From the NCBI GenBank assembly GCA_016278505.1, contig JADQBQ010000021.1, forward strand, positions 124,001 through 188,000: 64,000 bases of DNA, read 5' to 3'. Positions within the stretch are counted from its first letter, which is position 1. Every line of letters begins with the position of its first letter. Position numbers and translations under genes: made by a program. Source of the DNA: Clostridiales bacterium (GTDB taxonomy: Bacteria; Bacillota; Desulfotomaculia; Desulfotomaculales; VENG01). The notes beneath the pieces are model-generated. The model worked only from the letters and a program-made list of their open reading frames with translations, had not been told where the DNA came from and made no database searches. This document shows positions 45,042 through 53,846 of this stretch, piece by piece.

Positions 45042-46055
45042 TCACCCCATGTAGAGTGACCTGAAAAAATCCTTTTGCTCGTCTTTCTCTAATTTAGCCT
45101 TAGTAGTTTTTGAACCACGTTTAACTCCTTCAACAATGCTTTTGAGGTAAAGCAAGGGCTTGGATATTTCTTCGGCAGCCATAGCCATACTCAATTCATG
45201 GATACCCTCCAGCACCTTTTCGTAGCCATGTCGATTGTAAAGGCTCCCGATAAAAGCAAAGTCCCCATTTTTGGGAACTGCACCTGTGCTTCGGTATTCA
45301 CCTGTCAATTCAGTTATTAGGTCTTTGGCTGAAGGTAATCGATCTTGGTCTGCTGCGCCCGCTTGTGGACGGCTATCGCTATCGTTTCCGCAATGATCTT
45401 TTGTGTTTACCACACCTGTCTGCATGTGGCTATCGCATTTACTATGTTTTTGTAAGTTATTGCTATCAACGGCAGCAGTGGATTGCAAGTCCACTGCGCT
45501 GTTGTTTGTATCCGAACGAAGTGAGGATATAAACAATTTATCTTTTTCTTTATTGGGTATTGTTATCTGGGTCTTATTAGGGTCAAGTGGCTTTACCAGG
45601 TTGTCAAGTGGCTTTACCAGGTGGTTAAATGAGTTTACCACCCCCTCTTTATTTTTTACCGGTGGTAAAGCTATTTTACTACCCCCCTCTTTTGGCAAGG
45701 AAACGGGAGGATTATTAAGTATATAAATCGTGTTAGCGTACTCGCTGTTTGGTCGTTTTTGGATAATCTTTTTTAGCCACTTTTTTTCTTCTAGTTCGCC
45801 AAGAGCTTTGGTAACAGTAGGTTTGCTAATTTTGCAATTTTTAACTATTTTTTTTAGTGACGGCCAGGCCTGCCGGTCTCCATTTGCGCACTTAGCAATA
45901 TACAGTCGAACTAATATAGCATTTTTTGAAAGGTCTGAATCGAATACTTCATTGAAATCCCAAAACCATCCTTTGCTTCGCTTATCTTGCAAATATGCAT
46001 TTGGTTCAGCCTGGTTGGGTGGTAATTGCTTGTTTTGTGGATATTTTTCTCTCAA
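45042..46055 (-). CDS. Replication-initiator-like helix-turn-helix protein
   Basis: The 337-residue protein has an N-terminal winged HTH (KNAILVRLYIAKCANGDRQ, SLKKIVKNCKISKPTVTKAL) like plasmid RepA/phage replisome organisers. A disordered middle (about 130-225) is followed by a DnaD-like C-terminal helical region (LYNRHGYEKVLEGIHEL). It probably opens the element's origin or loads a helicase. TTG 46055 follows GAGGGATGATCA. No iterons are obvious inside the gene. Confidence 0.72.
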   Translation of the reverse strand: MREKYPQNKQLPPNQAEPNAYLQDKRSKGWFWDFNEVFDSDLSKNAILVRLYIAKCANGDRQAWPSLKKIVKNCKISKPTVTKALGELEEKKWLKKIIQKRPNSEYANTIYILNNPPVSLPKEGGSKIALPPVKNKEGVVNSFNHLVKPLDNLVKPLDPNKTQITIPNKEKDKLFISSLRSDTNNSAVDLQSTAAVDSNNLQKHSKCDSHMQTGVVNTKDHCGNDSDSRPQAGAADQDRLPSAKDLITELTGEYRSTGAVPKNGDFAFIGSLYNRHGYEKVLEGIHELSMAMAAEEISKPLLYLKSIVEGVKRGSKTTKAKLEKDEQKDFFRSLYMG

Positions 46056-46214
46056 TGATCATCCCTCAACTTGTAAATGTATTATAAATTCCAAAACATT
46101 AATTTTTAATACAGGCAAAACCGGTACCTACCGGTTTATAATTTGCCTAAGTGAACCATTATATTGCATTTCCCCCCCATGCCTTTGGATTAATATGTTA
46201 CAAGTAAATGTATT

Positions 46215-46244
46215 ATAAAATAAAAAAACGGGGATATCCCCGTT
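46215..46244 (-). terminator. Intrinsic terminator after the 46252-47238 gene
   Basis: AACGGGGATATCCCCGTT is a perfect palindrome on the minus strand, followed by TTTTTATTTTATA. It closes the gene whose stop is eight bases before. Confidence 0.92.
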
Positions 46245-46251
46245 AATACTG

Positions 46252-47238
46252 TCATATATTTACTTTCCTATATATTAAAGCGTTATACGCCGAATTATAT
46301 ATATCCCTTAATTCATTTAACCTTTCAGTAAATTCAATATTAATTTTAAATATAAAACATGATTCATGGTAATGTATACCTATACCGTTTATATCATTTT
46401 CACTTCCTGTATAGAAAAAAATATCATTTATTGGAATGTTTAATTCAAAATCATTTCCATGTATAATAATTTCAGAGGTGGTAAAGATTATTTTTTGAGG
46501 TTTAATGATACCAGTTATGGTAGGATAGTGATAAATTTTGTTTTTCCACGGTTTAATTTCAATCTCATCAATGCCATACTTATTACAGTTATCTTTTATT
46601 AATTTAATTATCAATGACATTGCAAAATCATACTGTTCACTTAATGATTTATCAATTTCCCTTTTCTTTTGCAAGTAAATTTCCTTTTTTTGTTTTTCGG
46701 CCAAAGGATCATAATCTTCTAGTTCTTGGATGAAGCCTAATACTTCATGACGAGGGAAATTATGTAGCAATCCTTCATCTGAAAAATTAGCATTACAAGG
46801 TATACACTTTCTACGACCATCTTTCCTTTCCCATTTACTAGCAACATCCTGAAACTTTACATTTTTACTTTTTTCTAACTCTCTTAATTTTTTTACGTCT
46901 TCTTCCTTTGTTAACTCTGAAGTAATTTTCTCAAAGTCACTGAAATAAAAGTCTATTTTTTTCAATATGTCCTTGCTGTTAGGAATATTAGTTTTTTTAT
47001 ATACTCTTTGATTAATTAAGCGTTTTTTCCTCCGGCGGACATTAACAAAAGTATGTTCATCATAGTGTATTAATTCGTATTTTCTTAACAAATCAAATGC
47101 ATTGTTTATATATTTTGCCGGAATATATCTCTTGAATTTTTGTTGCAATTCCAACCTTGCCTCTTCGCGACTGCCTAAAAAACAAATATCTTCCCAACTT
47201 GAGAATAATCCGTAAAATACATCTAAAAACGCACTCAC
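46252..47238 (-). CDS. Hypothetical protein with a Cys/His zinc-finger-like motif
   Basis: A 328-residue, lysine-rich and notably AT-rich gene, unlike its GC-richer neighbours, suggesting separate acquisition. The centre has CIPCNANFSDEGLLHNFPRH, a C2H2-like spacing. The C-terminal half is a beta-rich domain (GIIKPQKIIFTTSEIIIHG). It has its own terminator. I do not recognise a family; cargo or defence roles are possible. Confidence 0.6.
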   Translation of the reverse strand: MSAFLDVFYGLFSSWEDICFLGSREEARLELQQKFKRYIPAKYINNAFDLLRKYELIHYDEHTFVNVRRRKKRLINQRVYKKTNIPNSKDILKKIDFYFSDFEKITSELTKEEDVKKLRELEKSKNVKFQDVASKWERKDGRRKCIPCNANFSDEGLLHNFPRHEVLGFIQELEDYDPLAEKQKKEIYLQKKREIDKSLSEQYDFAMSLIIKLIKDNCNKYGIDEIEIKPWKNKIYHYPTITGIIKPQKIIFTTSEIIIHGNDFELNIPINDIFFYTGSENDINGIGIHYHESCFIFKINIEFTERLNELRDIYNSAYNALIYRKVNI

Positions 47239-47340
47239 TTATAATACCCCCCAAATTCAATATCCTCTTAAGTTTTTTTCAGCCATTATGAATCCCCCAT
47301 TATTTTACCATGATCAATGTCGACGGTTCACGACCGCTTA

Positions 47341-47667
47341 CTATTCTACCACATTTATTACAGACGGAGAGCTGTACATCCGTACCGGAATACCAAGTTC
47401 TTCAGCTACCTGTTTTTCCTGCAGGCATCCACTTGAATTCCACCAATGTCCAGTGAGCCAAAGTTCTTCACACTTCGCTAAAAGCCTGAAACAACACCTC
47501 ATTATTTTTTCCCTTTCCTCGGGCTCGCGAAAATAACAAAAGTTTAATACAGGCGAAACCGGCACCACTTCCGGGTACCGGTTTGCAATTTCCCTGGCTA
47601 TTAGCTTGGCTTTTTGATAATTGCCGGCTGGATCCGAAGCAACCGGGTGCGCTAAGTAGACCAGCAT
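47341..47667 (-). CDS. Nucleoside 2-deoxyribosyltransferase-like (DUF4406-type) protein
   Basis: The 108-residue protein begins LVYLAHPVASDPAGNYQKA and ends with a typical 'c.e.wltg.w..S.G...e...A.elgipv' segment (ELWLTGHWWNSSGC, EELGIPVRMY). These are the signatures of small phage and plasmid deoxyribosyltransferase-like proteins that may act on nucleosides. The exact substrate is not known. Confidence 0.72.
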   Translation of the reverse strand: MLVYLAHPVASDPAGNYQKAKLIAREIANRYPEVVPVSPVLNFCYFREPEEREKIMRCCFRLLAKCEELWLTGHWWNSSGCLQEKQVAEELGIPVRMYSSPSVINVVE

Positions 47668-47692
47668 GTTTTATTTCCCTCCTCAGTTTTTT

Positions 47693-47995
47693 TTAAATTT
47701 TCAAGAATACTGCAGGATCAATTGTGGCATTTTGGCATTCCGTATCATGTCTTTGTTCGAGAACCTGGTTTGGTTTTTCAATCTTTCCTCCTTTTTTTAA
47801 GATCTCTTTAATCTCTTGCAGTTCTTGTTTTAATTCTTGCATAGCTTTAGTCACCTGTCTGCCTTGTTCTAACCATTCTCTGGCAACCCTGCTGCGCTCT
47901 CCTTCCGGAAACGAAAACACGGGGTGATCCACTGGAAGTTTAATATGCAAGGATTTGATGTGACCACCTTTACCCTTACGCCCACTGGGTCTCAT
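47693..47995 (-). CDS. ParR-like small DNA-binding protein candidate
   Basis: The 100-residue protein starts with a basic tail, then KSLHIKLPVDHPVFSFPEG and a helical ERSRVAREWLEQGRQV, consistent with a ribbon-helix-helix fold. A coiled coil follows (about 47-68). Its start lies beside the GTGTGAC repeat array, and a parM-like gene is on the same strand upstream. In ParMRC systems ParR binds such repeats and caps ParM filaments. Assignment rests on context. Confidence 0.6.
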   Translation of the reverse strand: MRPSGRKGKGGHIKSLHIKLPVDHPVFSFPEGERSRVAREWLEQGRQVTKAMQELKQELQEIKEILKKGGKIEKPNQVLEQRHDTECQNATIDPAVFLKI

Positions 47996-48016
47996 ATTAT
48001 CTACAACACCTTTCTC

Positions 48017-48441
48017 GTCACATTATTTTTTAAAAGTGGTGAGACTTGTAAAACACAACAGCGCGTTAAGCTTAGACTTGTTTTACATGATAATCGTCAC
48101 ACAGAATAATTGGGGCGTTTTAAAAAAGGTGTGACGATTTATTTTTAAAATGGTACTTAGGTCTTACAGTACCAGTGGTTTCGTGGTCACACCAAAAAAA
48201 ATTAATATGGTGTGACCAACTCAAGCTTTGTCACACTTGACTTTTAGCCATTTTTCCACTATTCCGTCACACCTGTTATTCTTTTTTCGTGTGACCGTGT
48301 AAGCCCAACTGTCACAAGGGTTAATCACTTATTTTAGAGTTAATTGTCACACCCTATAAATTATTTGCCATGAGCCGGTGTGACGATTTACGTTAATACC
48401 ACTTCTTAGGCCTTGCGCCATCATCGTTTTCTCGGTCACAC
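48017..48441. repeat. GTGTGAC/GTCACAC repeat array (candidate centromere or operator)
   Basis: Ten perfect heptamers start at 48096, 48129, 48186, 48210, 48230, 48266, 48289, 48346, 48378 and 48435, with two shorter matches at 48017 and 48311, in both orientations. Spacings (33, 57, 24, 20, 36, 23, 22, 35, 32 and 57) are near multiples of about 11, placing sites on one DNA face. Two copies are followed by GATTTA. The array fills the gap between the HTH gene and the ParR-like gene, without any coding signal. Confidence 0.85.
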
Positions 48442-48723
48442 CATCTTAAACATAAACATATAAGATGAATAACATTGAATAGGGCATAATTCATTTAACT
48501 TTTCTTGGTAAACCCATAACTTTTTCTCTGGTATAGGTTTTTGTCCTAATTCGCATCGAGTAATATCTGTTTGACTGACACCAGTACTCTTAACAAATTC
48601 TCTAGCTGTTAAGTTCAGGGCATACCTAACAATCCTGATTATATTACCAGGGCGGAAGCGATAAATCTGAAAATTTGAGAAAAAACGCTCTAAAACCTGA
48701 TTATTTATATATTTAATCTTCAA
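48436..48723 (-). CDS. XRE-like helix-turn-helix protein
   Basis: The 95-residue protein contains a Cro/CI-type HTH (LTAREFVKSTGVSQTDITRCE, about residues 38-58; shown region shortened by family match). Its stop codon overlaps the last GTGTGAC repeat. It may bind that array and autoregulate. It is AT-rich with a cysteine-containing tail. Partners are the ParM-like gene upstream and ParR-like gene downstream. Confidence 0.7.
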   Translation of the reverse strand: MKIKYINNQVLERFFSNFQIYRFRPGNIIRIVRYALNLTAREFVKSTGVSQTDITRCELGQKPIPEKKLWVYQEKLNELCPIQCYSSYMFMFKMV

Positions 48724-48747
48724 AGCAATCTAATCTCCTCACAAAGA

Positions 48748-48975
48748 TTATGTTCTGTCGTACAGAGGTAAATATCCGTTCCACAGCCTCGCTAGAACAT
48801 AAGAAACCGGTTCCTCCCCTTCACGAACCGGTTGCTTTAACTCTTCACACTTGGTCTTTGTCTTATAACCTTCCGGTACATCCTGCCACCTTGTATAAAA
48901 CGGCTTGCCGGTTGCTTCCACCTCAGATCGGCGCAAAGAAATTTTCATCCGCTCCTTAGGAGCGAGATACGTCAT
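48748..48975 (-). CDS. Small hypothetical protein
   Basis: A 75-residue basic protein (KISLRRSEVEATGKPFYTRW), no recognised family. It is 15 bases from the ParM-like gene and 25 bases from the HTH gene, in the same direction, so it belongs to the partition-like operon. An SD-like GGAGGTGG precedes the start. Confidence 0.55.
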   Translation of the reverse strand: MTYLAPKERMKISLRRSEVEATGKPFYTRWQDVPEGYKTKTKCEELKQPVREGEEPVSYVLARLWNGYLPLYDRT

Positions 48976-48989
48976 ATAACGCCACCTCC

Positions 48990-50003
48990 TCAGCTCTCAC
49001 CAAACTTTAAAAAGCCAAGCGCATTAGCAAATTGCGCATCTGAAACAATGGATGATTCCTTAAGCAGGTCTCTAAGTTCCGGCAGTTCTAAAACACCGCC
49101 ACCGGCCAGGTAAACCTGCCGCACGAAATCAGCGCGGTCACCCCAGGCAGCCATTACCCCATCCACAATAGCTCTGGCAACAACGCGTCGCTTTTCTTTA
49201 AGTGTGTGACTCAAATCTACCTTTTCTCCTCTAAACCATATTTGGCCATCACGCATTACCTGCCCCGTGTAATTAGCAGGTAGCCGTATGCCGGTGCGCT
49301 TTAGAAATTCCTCCGACACGGCTTTGTGCACATGTAAAATGCCGACCTCCACACTAACACACATGGACTGAACCGGCCTGCTGCTTCCATTCTTTACTTC
49401 AATAGCAACGCAATCTGTTGTCTTATGTCCCACGTCTACCATGGCAATTATGCCGCCTCCAGGTATGTCTGGCACAGTGAGAAGGGCACCGGCCCCCTGC
49501 GGGTAAACCTGTATTTCTTCAAAGGACAATGATACTTCCGGAGTTCCATCTACCGCCACTGTGGCACTCAGGTTTTGAAGATGGTTCTGTAGGCTTTTTC
49601 CTTGATCCCGGTAATAATCAACCGGAAGACCAACAACCAGCTTATTGATTGATTCGGGTTCCAAAAGAGCTGCCGCTGTAAGAAGCACTATGTCATGGGC
49701 CGGGTGTTTGTGCTTCACATCATCTAAGGTGAAGTGTACAGAGTGTCCTTCTTGCACTGCTAATTCTCCAACGAAGTATTCTTCTTTTTGTCCACCTTCT
49801 TTACGGATTGTCACCTTATGCCCAATAGTATTGTCAGCGAGTGCAGCCAGGGGCAGATCCCTGGCCGGGCTGATAACCGAGGGGAAACAAATTCTCTTGT
49901 CGCTGCTTGACACTGCCTTGGTGTAACCATATCCTACATCTACCGCCACCACGTTTTTCTTTTGGGGAAACTGGCATACTTGTGTTTCTGGAATCGTCGT
50001 CAT
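48990..50003 (-). CDS. parM: ParM/StbA-like actin-family ATPase
   Basis: The 337-residue protein has the actin-fold phosphate loops VAVDVGYGYTKAV and AMVDVGHKTTDCVAI, and an adenosine motif VYLAGGGVLELPEL. Bacterial ParM/Alp proteins polymerise and push plasmid copies apart. ATG 50003 has AAGGTGG eight bases upstream; a GTG at 50015 is too close to that SD. With the repeat array and ParR-like gene nearby it suggests active partition, unusual for a purely integrated element. Confidence 0.88.
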   Translation of the reverse strand: MTTIPETQVCQFPQKKNVVAVDVGYGYTKAVSSSDKRICFPSVISPARDLPLAALADNTIGHKVTIRKEGGQKEEYFVGELAVQEGHSVHFTLDDVKHKHPAHDIVLLTAAALLEPESINKLVVGLPVDYYRDQGKSLQNHLQNLSATVAVDGTPEVSLSFEEIQVYPQGAGALLTVPDIPGGGIIAMVDVGHKTTDCVAIEVKNGSSRPVQSMCVSVEVGILHVHKAVSEEFLKRTGIRLPANYTGQVMRDGQIWFRGEKVDLSHTLKEKRRVVARAIVDGVMAAWGDRADFVRQVYLAGGGVLELPELRDLLKESSIVSDAQFANALGFLKFGES

Positions 50004-50035
50004 AACATCTTCCACCTTTCGTGATTTTTATTTAC

Positions 50036-50632
50036 CTATAGTGATGGACTTCTTTGCATACCGGCGCTCACTATATTTCGGTCTTCCATTAACGATATAA
50101 AAATACCGGCCACCTCAGGGTCAAACTGGGTACCGGCACAGCGAGATATTTCTTCTAAAGCTTGGTTTTTGTCTAACGTCTTTTTATATGGTCTGCTTGC
50201 CGTCATGGCATCAAAGGAGTCAGCCACGGCGATTATTCTGGCTGCTATAGGAATATCTTCTCTTGCCAATCCATCCGGATAACCGTTTCCATCCCAACGT
50301 TCATGATGATGATATACAGCCTCCACAATCTCTTTATTTAATAGATCAGCAGATAACAATTCTGCACCGATTACCGGGTGCAGAATCATTATCTGCCATT
50401 GGGAAGGAGTTAAATTTCCGGGCTTAAATAATATTTGGTTGGGGATACCTATCTTGCCGATATCATGATAAATTGCGGCTTGTTGTATGGTTTCGATTGA
50501 TTTTTCTGGTAGATTCATTGCTTCTGTAATTATAAGGCTATATTGGCACACATTTCTGTTGTGCCGGACAAGGTAAGTATCTTTTAATAACGATATATAA
50601 CTCAAATTTTCTAGTACATTTATATTTATCAC
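50036..50632 (-). CDS. HD-GYP domain phosphodiesterase
   Basis: A 198-residue single-domain protein with intact HD-GYP motifs: YHDIGKIGIP, HPVIGAELL, HHERWDGNGYPDGL and ARIIAVADSFDAMT. It should hydrolyse cyclic di-GMP (or a related dinucleotide). No sensor or receiver domain is attached. Located between the partition module and a secreted protein gene, it could link c-di-GMP to surface traits such as the Tad pilus. Confidence 0.9.
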   Translation of the reverse strand: MININVLENLSYISLLKDTYLVRHNRNVCQYSLIITEAMNLPEKSIETIQQAAIYHDIGKIGIPNQILFKPGNLTPSQWQIMILHPVIGAELLSADLLNKEIVEAVYHHHERWDGNGYPDGLAREDIPIAARIIAVADSFDAMTASRPYKKTLDKNQALEEISRCAGTQFDPEVAGIFISLMEDRNIVSAGMQRSPSL

Positions 50633-50670
50633 CCCCTCTTGCTATTGGAACTTATAATTTTACCCTCTAA

Positions 50671-50697
50671 AATAAAGAAAACCCGGGGTTCCCGGGT
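50671..50697 (-). terminator. Intrinsic terminator after the secreted protein gene
   Basis: ACCCGGG, AACC, CCGGGT form a hairpin on the minus strand followed by TTTCTTTATTTT. It separates the secreted protein gene from the HD-GYP gene. Confidence 0.85.
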
Positions 50698-50722
50698 CTG
50701 TAGGTTTATCAATCGTCAAATA

Positions 50723-51865
50723 TTATATTTTGAAAACCGTCATTGTGTCATTAGACGCGTTTCCGGCTTGATCTCGAACTTCTACACTAATCGTGTGAGC
50801 TCCGCCACCACTAATGCCAGTGGCCACCGCATAATTACTTATCGATGTCCAGTTACTCCAACTTCCGGAATCAGCCTTAACTCGAAACTCCAGAGAGTCA
50901 GAACTATTATCGCTGGCCTTTACAACAACCTTAAAAGTGGTACCAGTTGTACAGGTAGCGCCGTTATAACCTTTAACTGATGTTATTGTTGGGGGAGCTG
51001 AGTCTCCGGTAGACATATTATTTTCTATGTTTGCGACCTTGGTTTCTAGGTTATCAATCTTGTTTTCAACGGTGGGTAATTGCGTATTACGTATATAGTC
51101 TGCATCTCCAGCGGCGGCGTCGGCTGATGATTTGGCTTGTTGTGCAGAGGTTTTGGCGCTATTAGCAGCATTTCGCGCGTCTATACTCGCAGAGTAGAGA
51201 TCACCATATTTAGACTCAAAAGCCTTTTGTATATCTGTTTGACTTGAAGTTATTGTAAATTTACCTGAGTTATATTTCAAAACTGTATCTTGTTTTAAAT
51301 TAAAAGCTAAACGAATTCCATGAGAATAATCTACATATATTCTATTAACCATACCATTATCCATTACATAATAGGCTTGCCATACATGGTAATTAAGAGG
51401 AAATGGCGTACATGTCCAATAATCACCTTTTAACTCCCCTAAATTGACAAACCCGTAATTCTCAGACCACGTATCAGATGAACCAAAGGAGCCAACAATA
51501 TCTTTTATAGATGGAGCACTTACATTAAAAACGTATTCATCTATGTTAAACGTACAACTATCTACAATAGATTTTAAATAAGAACTTTTGTAGTTATTTG
51601 AGCCATCGGTTGAAAATTTTTTATGATATGCCCCTTGATTAGTTGTCACAACCAACCGAGGAGCTTTGCCAGCATGTACTACTACAGCTTCCTTGGATAC
51701 ATTGTATACTCCATTACCTGACACATTGAATCCCGTTAATATCGAACCTACAGCCAAATCTTCAGCAAAAATACACTTCCCATTAGAATATTCTGCATAC
51801 GCAGGGTTTGTAATAAGAATAGATAACATTAGCAGAAAAAATATCATACAACCTTTTACCTTCAT
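50723..51865 (-). CDS. Secreted surface protein with coiled coil and Ig-like C-terminus
   Basis: The 380-residue protein has a signal peptide (hydrophobic CMIFFLLMLSILITNPAYA). A DUF6273-like domain follows (about 110-230; DYWTCTPFPLNYHVWQAYYV). Then come an Ala/Asn coiled coil (about 245-310) and a C-terminal Ig/bacterial-surface domain ending in SVEVRDQAGNASNDTM. AAGGAGGG precedes ATG 51865. An in-frame extension to 52003 without a signal sequence is less likely. No LPXTG or S-layer anchor is visible. Confidence 0.75.
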   Translation of the reverse strand: MKVKGCMIFFLLMLSILITNPAYAEYSNGKCIFAEDLAVGSILTGFNVSGNGVYNVSKEAVVVHAGKAPRLVVTTNQGAYHKKFSTDGSNNYKSSYLKSIVDSCTFNIDEYVFNVSAPSIKDIVGSFGSSDTWSENYGFVNLGELKGDYWTCTPFPLNYHVWQAYYVMDNGMVNRIYVDYSHGIRLAFNLKQDTVLKYNSGKFTITSSQTDIQKAFESKYGDLYSASIDARNAANSAKTSAQQAKSSADAAAGDADYIRNTQLPTVENKIDNLETKVANIENNMSTGDSAPPTITSVKGYNGATCTTGTTFKVVVKASDNSSDSLEFRVKADSGSWSNWTSISNYAVATGISGGGAHTISVEVRDQAGNASNDTMTVFKI

Positions 51866-52003
51866 TAAATTTTGGCCCTCCTTATCAAACTGCCTGGTTA
51901 AGACATATTTTAGAGTTCGGTTATGATCTGAATTTGCATCATATGCATGTGAGCCGCATTCAATTTCAGTCACAGACACATTGTCAATCACCTCCCATAA
52001 CAA

Positions 52004-52362
52004 TAGAAAACTTCGAGCGCATACCCGAAGCTAAAATGTATAGATTTAATTTTTGAAACCCAGGGACAAATTTATTAGGCCCCACTGCCTGGATCTTGCC
52101 GCCAACAAATGCTGTTTCACACTTCAGGCAAAAAGCGCAGTTGTGGAAAGAAAGGGACCTACCGCAATTTTAGTATGGAATATTCATAAGTTTTCGGGAT
52201 ACAATAAAATCTCGAGCTTAAACTTGTTGTTACCCCTGCTCCTGAATAAGACTTAGCCCAATGATAATAATAAGAAAGATAACAAAAGCATCAATTATTT
52301 AATCTTTGAAATCCTTTAAAAAAGTTCTCGTTTTTTTTAATTTCTAAAGGAGGTGAGTTTCC
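52004..52362. other. Divergent intergenic region, 359 bases
   Basis: It separates the minus-strand secreted protein gene from the plus-strand membrane protein gene, and so should contain both promoters. The only structure I see is a short CTTCG/CGAAG hairpin at 52009-52030 with TTTT on the minus strand, and an AAAGGAGG site just before 52363. No riboswitch consensus is recognisable. Confidence 0.5.
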
Positions 52363-52809
52363 TTGAAAGACAGGCTTATAGCTGGTGGTTTTGCAGGAGC
52401 GGTTGCAGGGTTGATTCAAAATCTTTACGGTAATTTAGTTAAGTTCTTAGGAGTTTCTGATAGGGCTTTTGCCGACTTTGCCTTGGTAATGATAACATTT
52501 AAACCTTATTCAGGATTTGCAGCCTTTTTGGTTGGTATAATCTCTCATACTATTGTCGGAACAATATTTGGAGTTATTTTTGCCTATATCATCTTGATAA
52601 CTTCTAGTAGATATAATCTGATTAAAGGATTAGGTTTTGGGGCGGTATTATGGTTTTTACTATCAGGGTTCGGGACAATATTTAGATTACCATTATTTAA
52701 AAATATCCCCCCAGGTGATGCTATTAGCACTTTTGTCGGTGCATTAATTTATGGTATTTTAACCGCTTATGGATTAATGTTACTGGATAAGCGGACAAAG
52801 TTGCTATAA
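52363..52809 (+). CDS. Four-helix membrane protein, paralogue 1
   Basis: The 148-residue hydrophobic protein has about four membrane segments (residues 8-28, 47-80, 86-107, 120-143). It begins with TTG after AAAGGAGGTGAG. It ends with GALIYGILTAYGLMLLDK, which matches the end of the gene at 53153 (GALIWALTMAYTLLYLDK). No transport or enzyme motif is visible. It may belong to the small YqhR/DUF1440-like group, but I am not certain. Confidence 0.65.
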   Translation: MKDRLIAGGFAGAVAGLIQNLYGNLVKFLGVSDRAFADFALVMITFKPYSGFAAFLVGIISHTIVGTIFGVIFAYIILITSSRYNLIKGLGFGAVLWFLLSGFGTIFRLPLFKNIPPGDAISTFVGALIYGILTAYGLMLLDKRTKLL

Positions 52810-53152
52810 TAATTTACGGCCAACCCAGAAACGCGAGTTACAGTAAACCAGTTTAAAACAAAATAACTGGCACTCCCTACAATGAAAAAGTGTCAAGTTA
52901 TAATGCTAAAGCCGCAATAAATCAATGGCAACAAAATGCACTACCCATATATGTAATTTTTAATAAATCTTTTCAAGTGAGCATAGGTCAAAATTTGGGA
53001 TTGTTTAAATACCCAAAAACTACCTACCGATATATCGACTTTGCTTATTCTTTTCCTGGTTTGTTATTATAACAATTTTAAAAATATAAAAATCCAGCCA
53101 AAATTAATTTAATCCCTAAGATAACTACTTTCAGGCAAGGAGCGGAAATAAA
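52810..53152. other. 343-base gap between the two membrane protein genes
   Basis: AT-rich DNA. A 60-codon plus-strand frame at 52890-53072 has no SD and no recognisable product. Otherwise only the AAGGAG site for the next gene is seen. Confidence 0.45.
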
Positions 53153-53611
53153 TTGTGTAGATTCACAAAAGGAATTGTAGCAGCAATACCAGGTTGGTTT
53201 TTAATGAATTCATGGAGCTATTATTCGAAAAGCATTGGCTTTACCGAATTACGATTTGCTGATTGGGTAAGCTTAACTATATATGGTAATTTAGCTGAAA
53301 GCGGGTCAGAGCTTGGTTTTGCTTTATTTCTCCACCTTATGTTTATAAGTTTTTTAACCGTAATTTTTTCTTATTTAATACCATTCATAAATTATAGTTC
53401 CGTTTGGTTAAAGGCTATATTATATGCGATTATTGTAGGGTTTTTTATTTACGCTATACCTACATTACTTTCTTTCCCTCATTTAACCAGAACCTCCCTT
53501 GGAACTGTAGTCTCCAATTTTACAGGTGCTTTAATCTGGGCATTAACAATGGCTTATACATTATTGTATTTAGATAAAAATATAGAAACAACAAATGAGT
53601 TTATACCATAA
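53153..53611 (+). CDS. Four-helix membrane protein, paralogue 2
   Basis: A 152-residue membrane protein starting at TTG 53153, with AAGGAG ten bases before. It has four hydrophobic segments and the same C-terminal pattern as the gene at 52363. The sequence is much diverged elsewhere. The pair are the only plus-strand genes in the right two thirds of the window, so they probably form their own transcription unit. Function unknown. Confidence 0.65.
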   Translation: MCRFTKGIVAAIPGWFLMNSWSYYSKSIGFTELRFADWVSLTIYGNLAESGSELGFALFLHLMFISFLTVIFSYLIPFINYSSVWLKAILYAIIVGFFIYAIPTLLSFPHLTRTSLGTVVSNFTGALIWALTMAYTLLYLDKNIETTNEFIP

Positions 53612-53846
53612 GAAGAAATTTGGGTAAAACAAAAATACATTCCCCAAAACATACCTTCTGACAGAGAACAAGGAAAGGATTTTTAGGTATAAAATTTTAA
53701 CATGTTACTACTCATTTTACCTACAATGGGTAACAAGTGAGATTTCGGCCTTTCCGGTTATGGCAAACTATATACGTGGGCTGCAGCTCCTTGGCATATT
53801 CCTCTCAAACCTCTCACCTACGCATCCTTAACTCTAGCTGGACGTT

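Noticed and set aside
48017-48441. CRISPR-like array
   Set aside because: The repeats are seven bases, in both orientations and without equal-length spacers, and no cas genes are present.
51866-52362. Possible c-di-GMP riboswitch near the secreted protein gene
   Set aside because: The GEMM core (CAC-GCACAGGGCAAACC and its partner loop) is not found on either strand.
52890-53072. 60-codon plus-strand frame between the two membrane protein genes
   Set aside because: No SD, no membrane segment like its neighbours, no recognisable motif.
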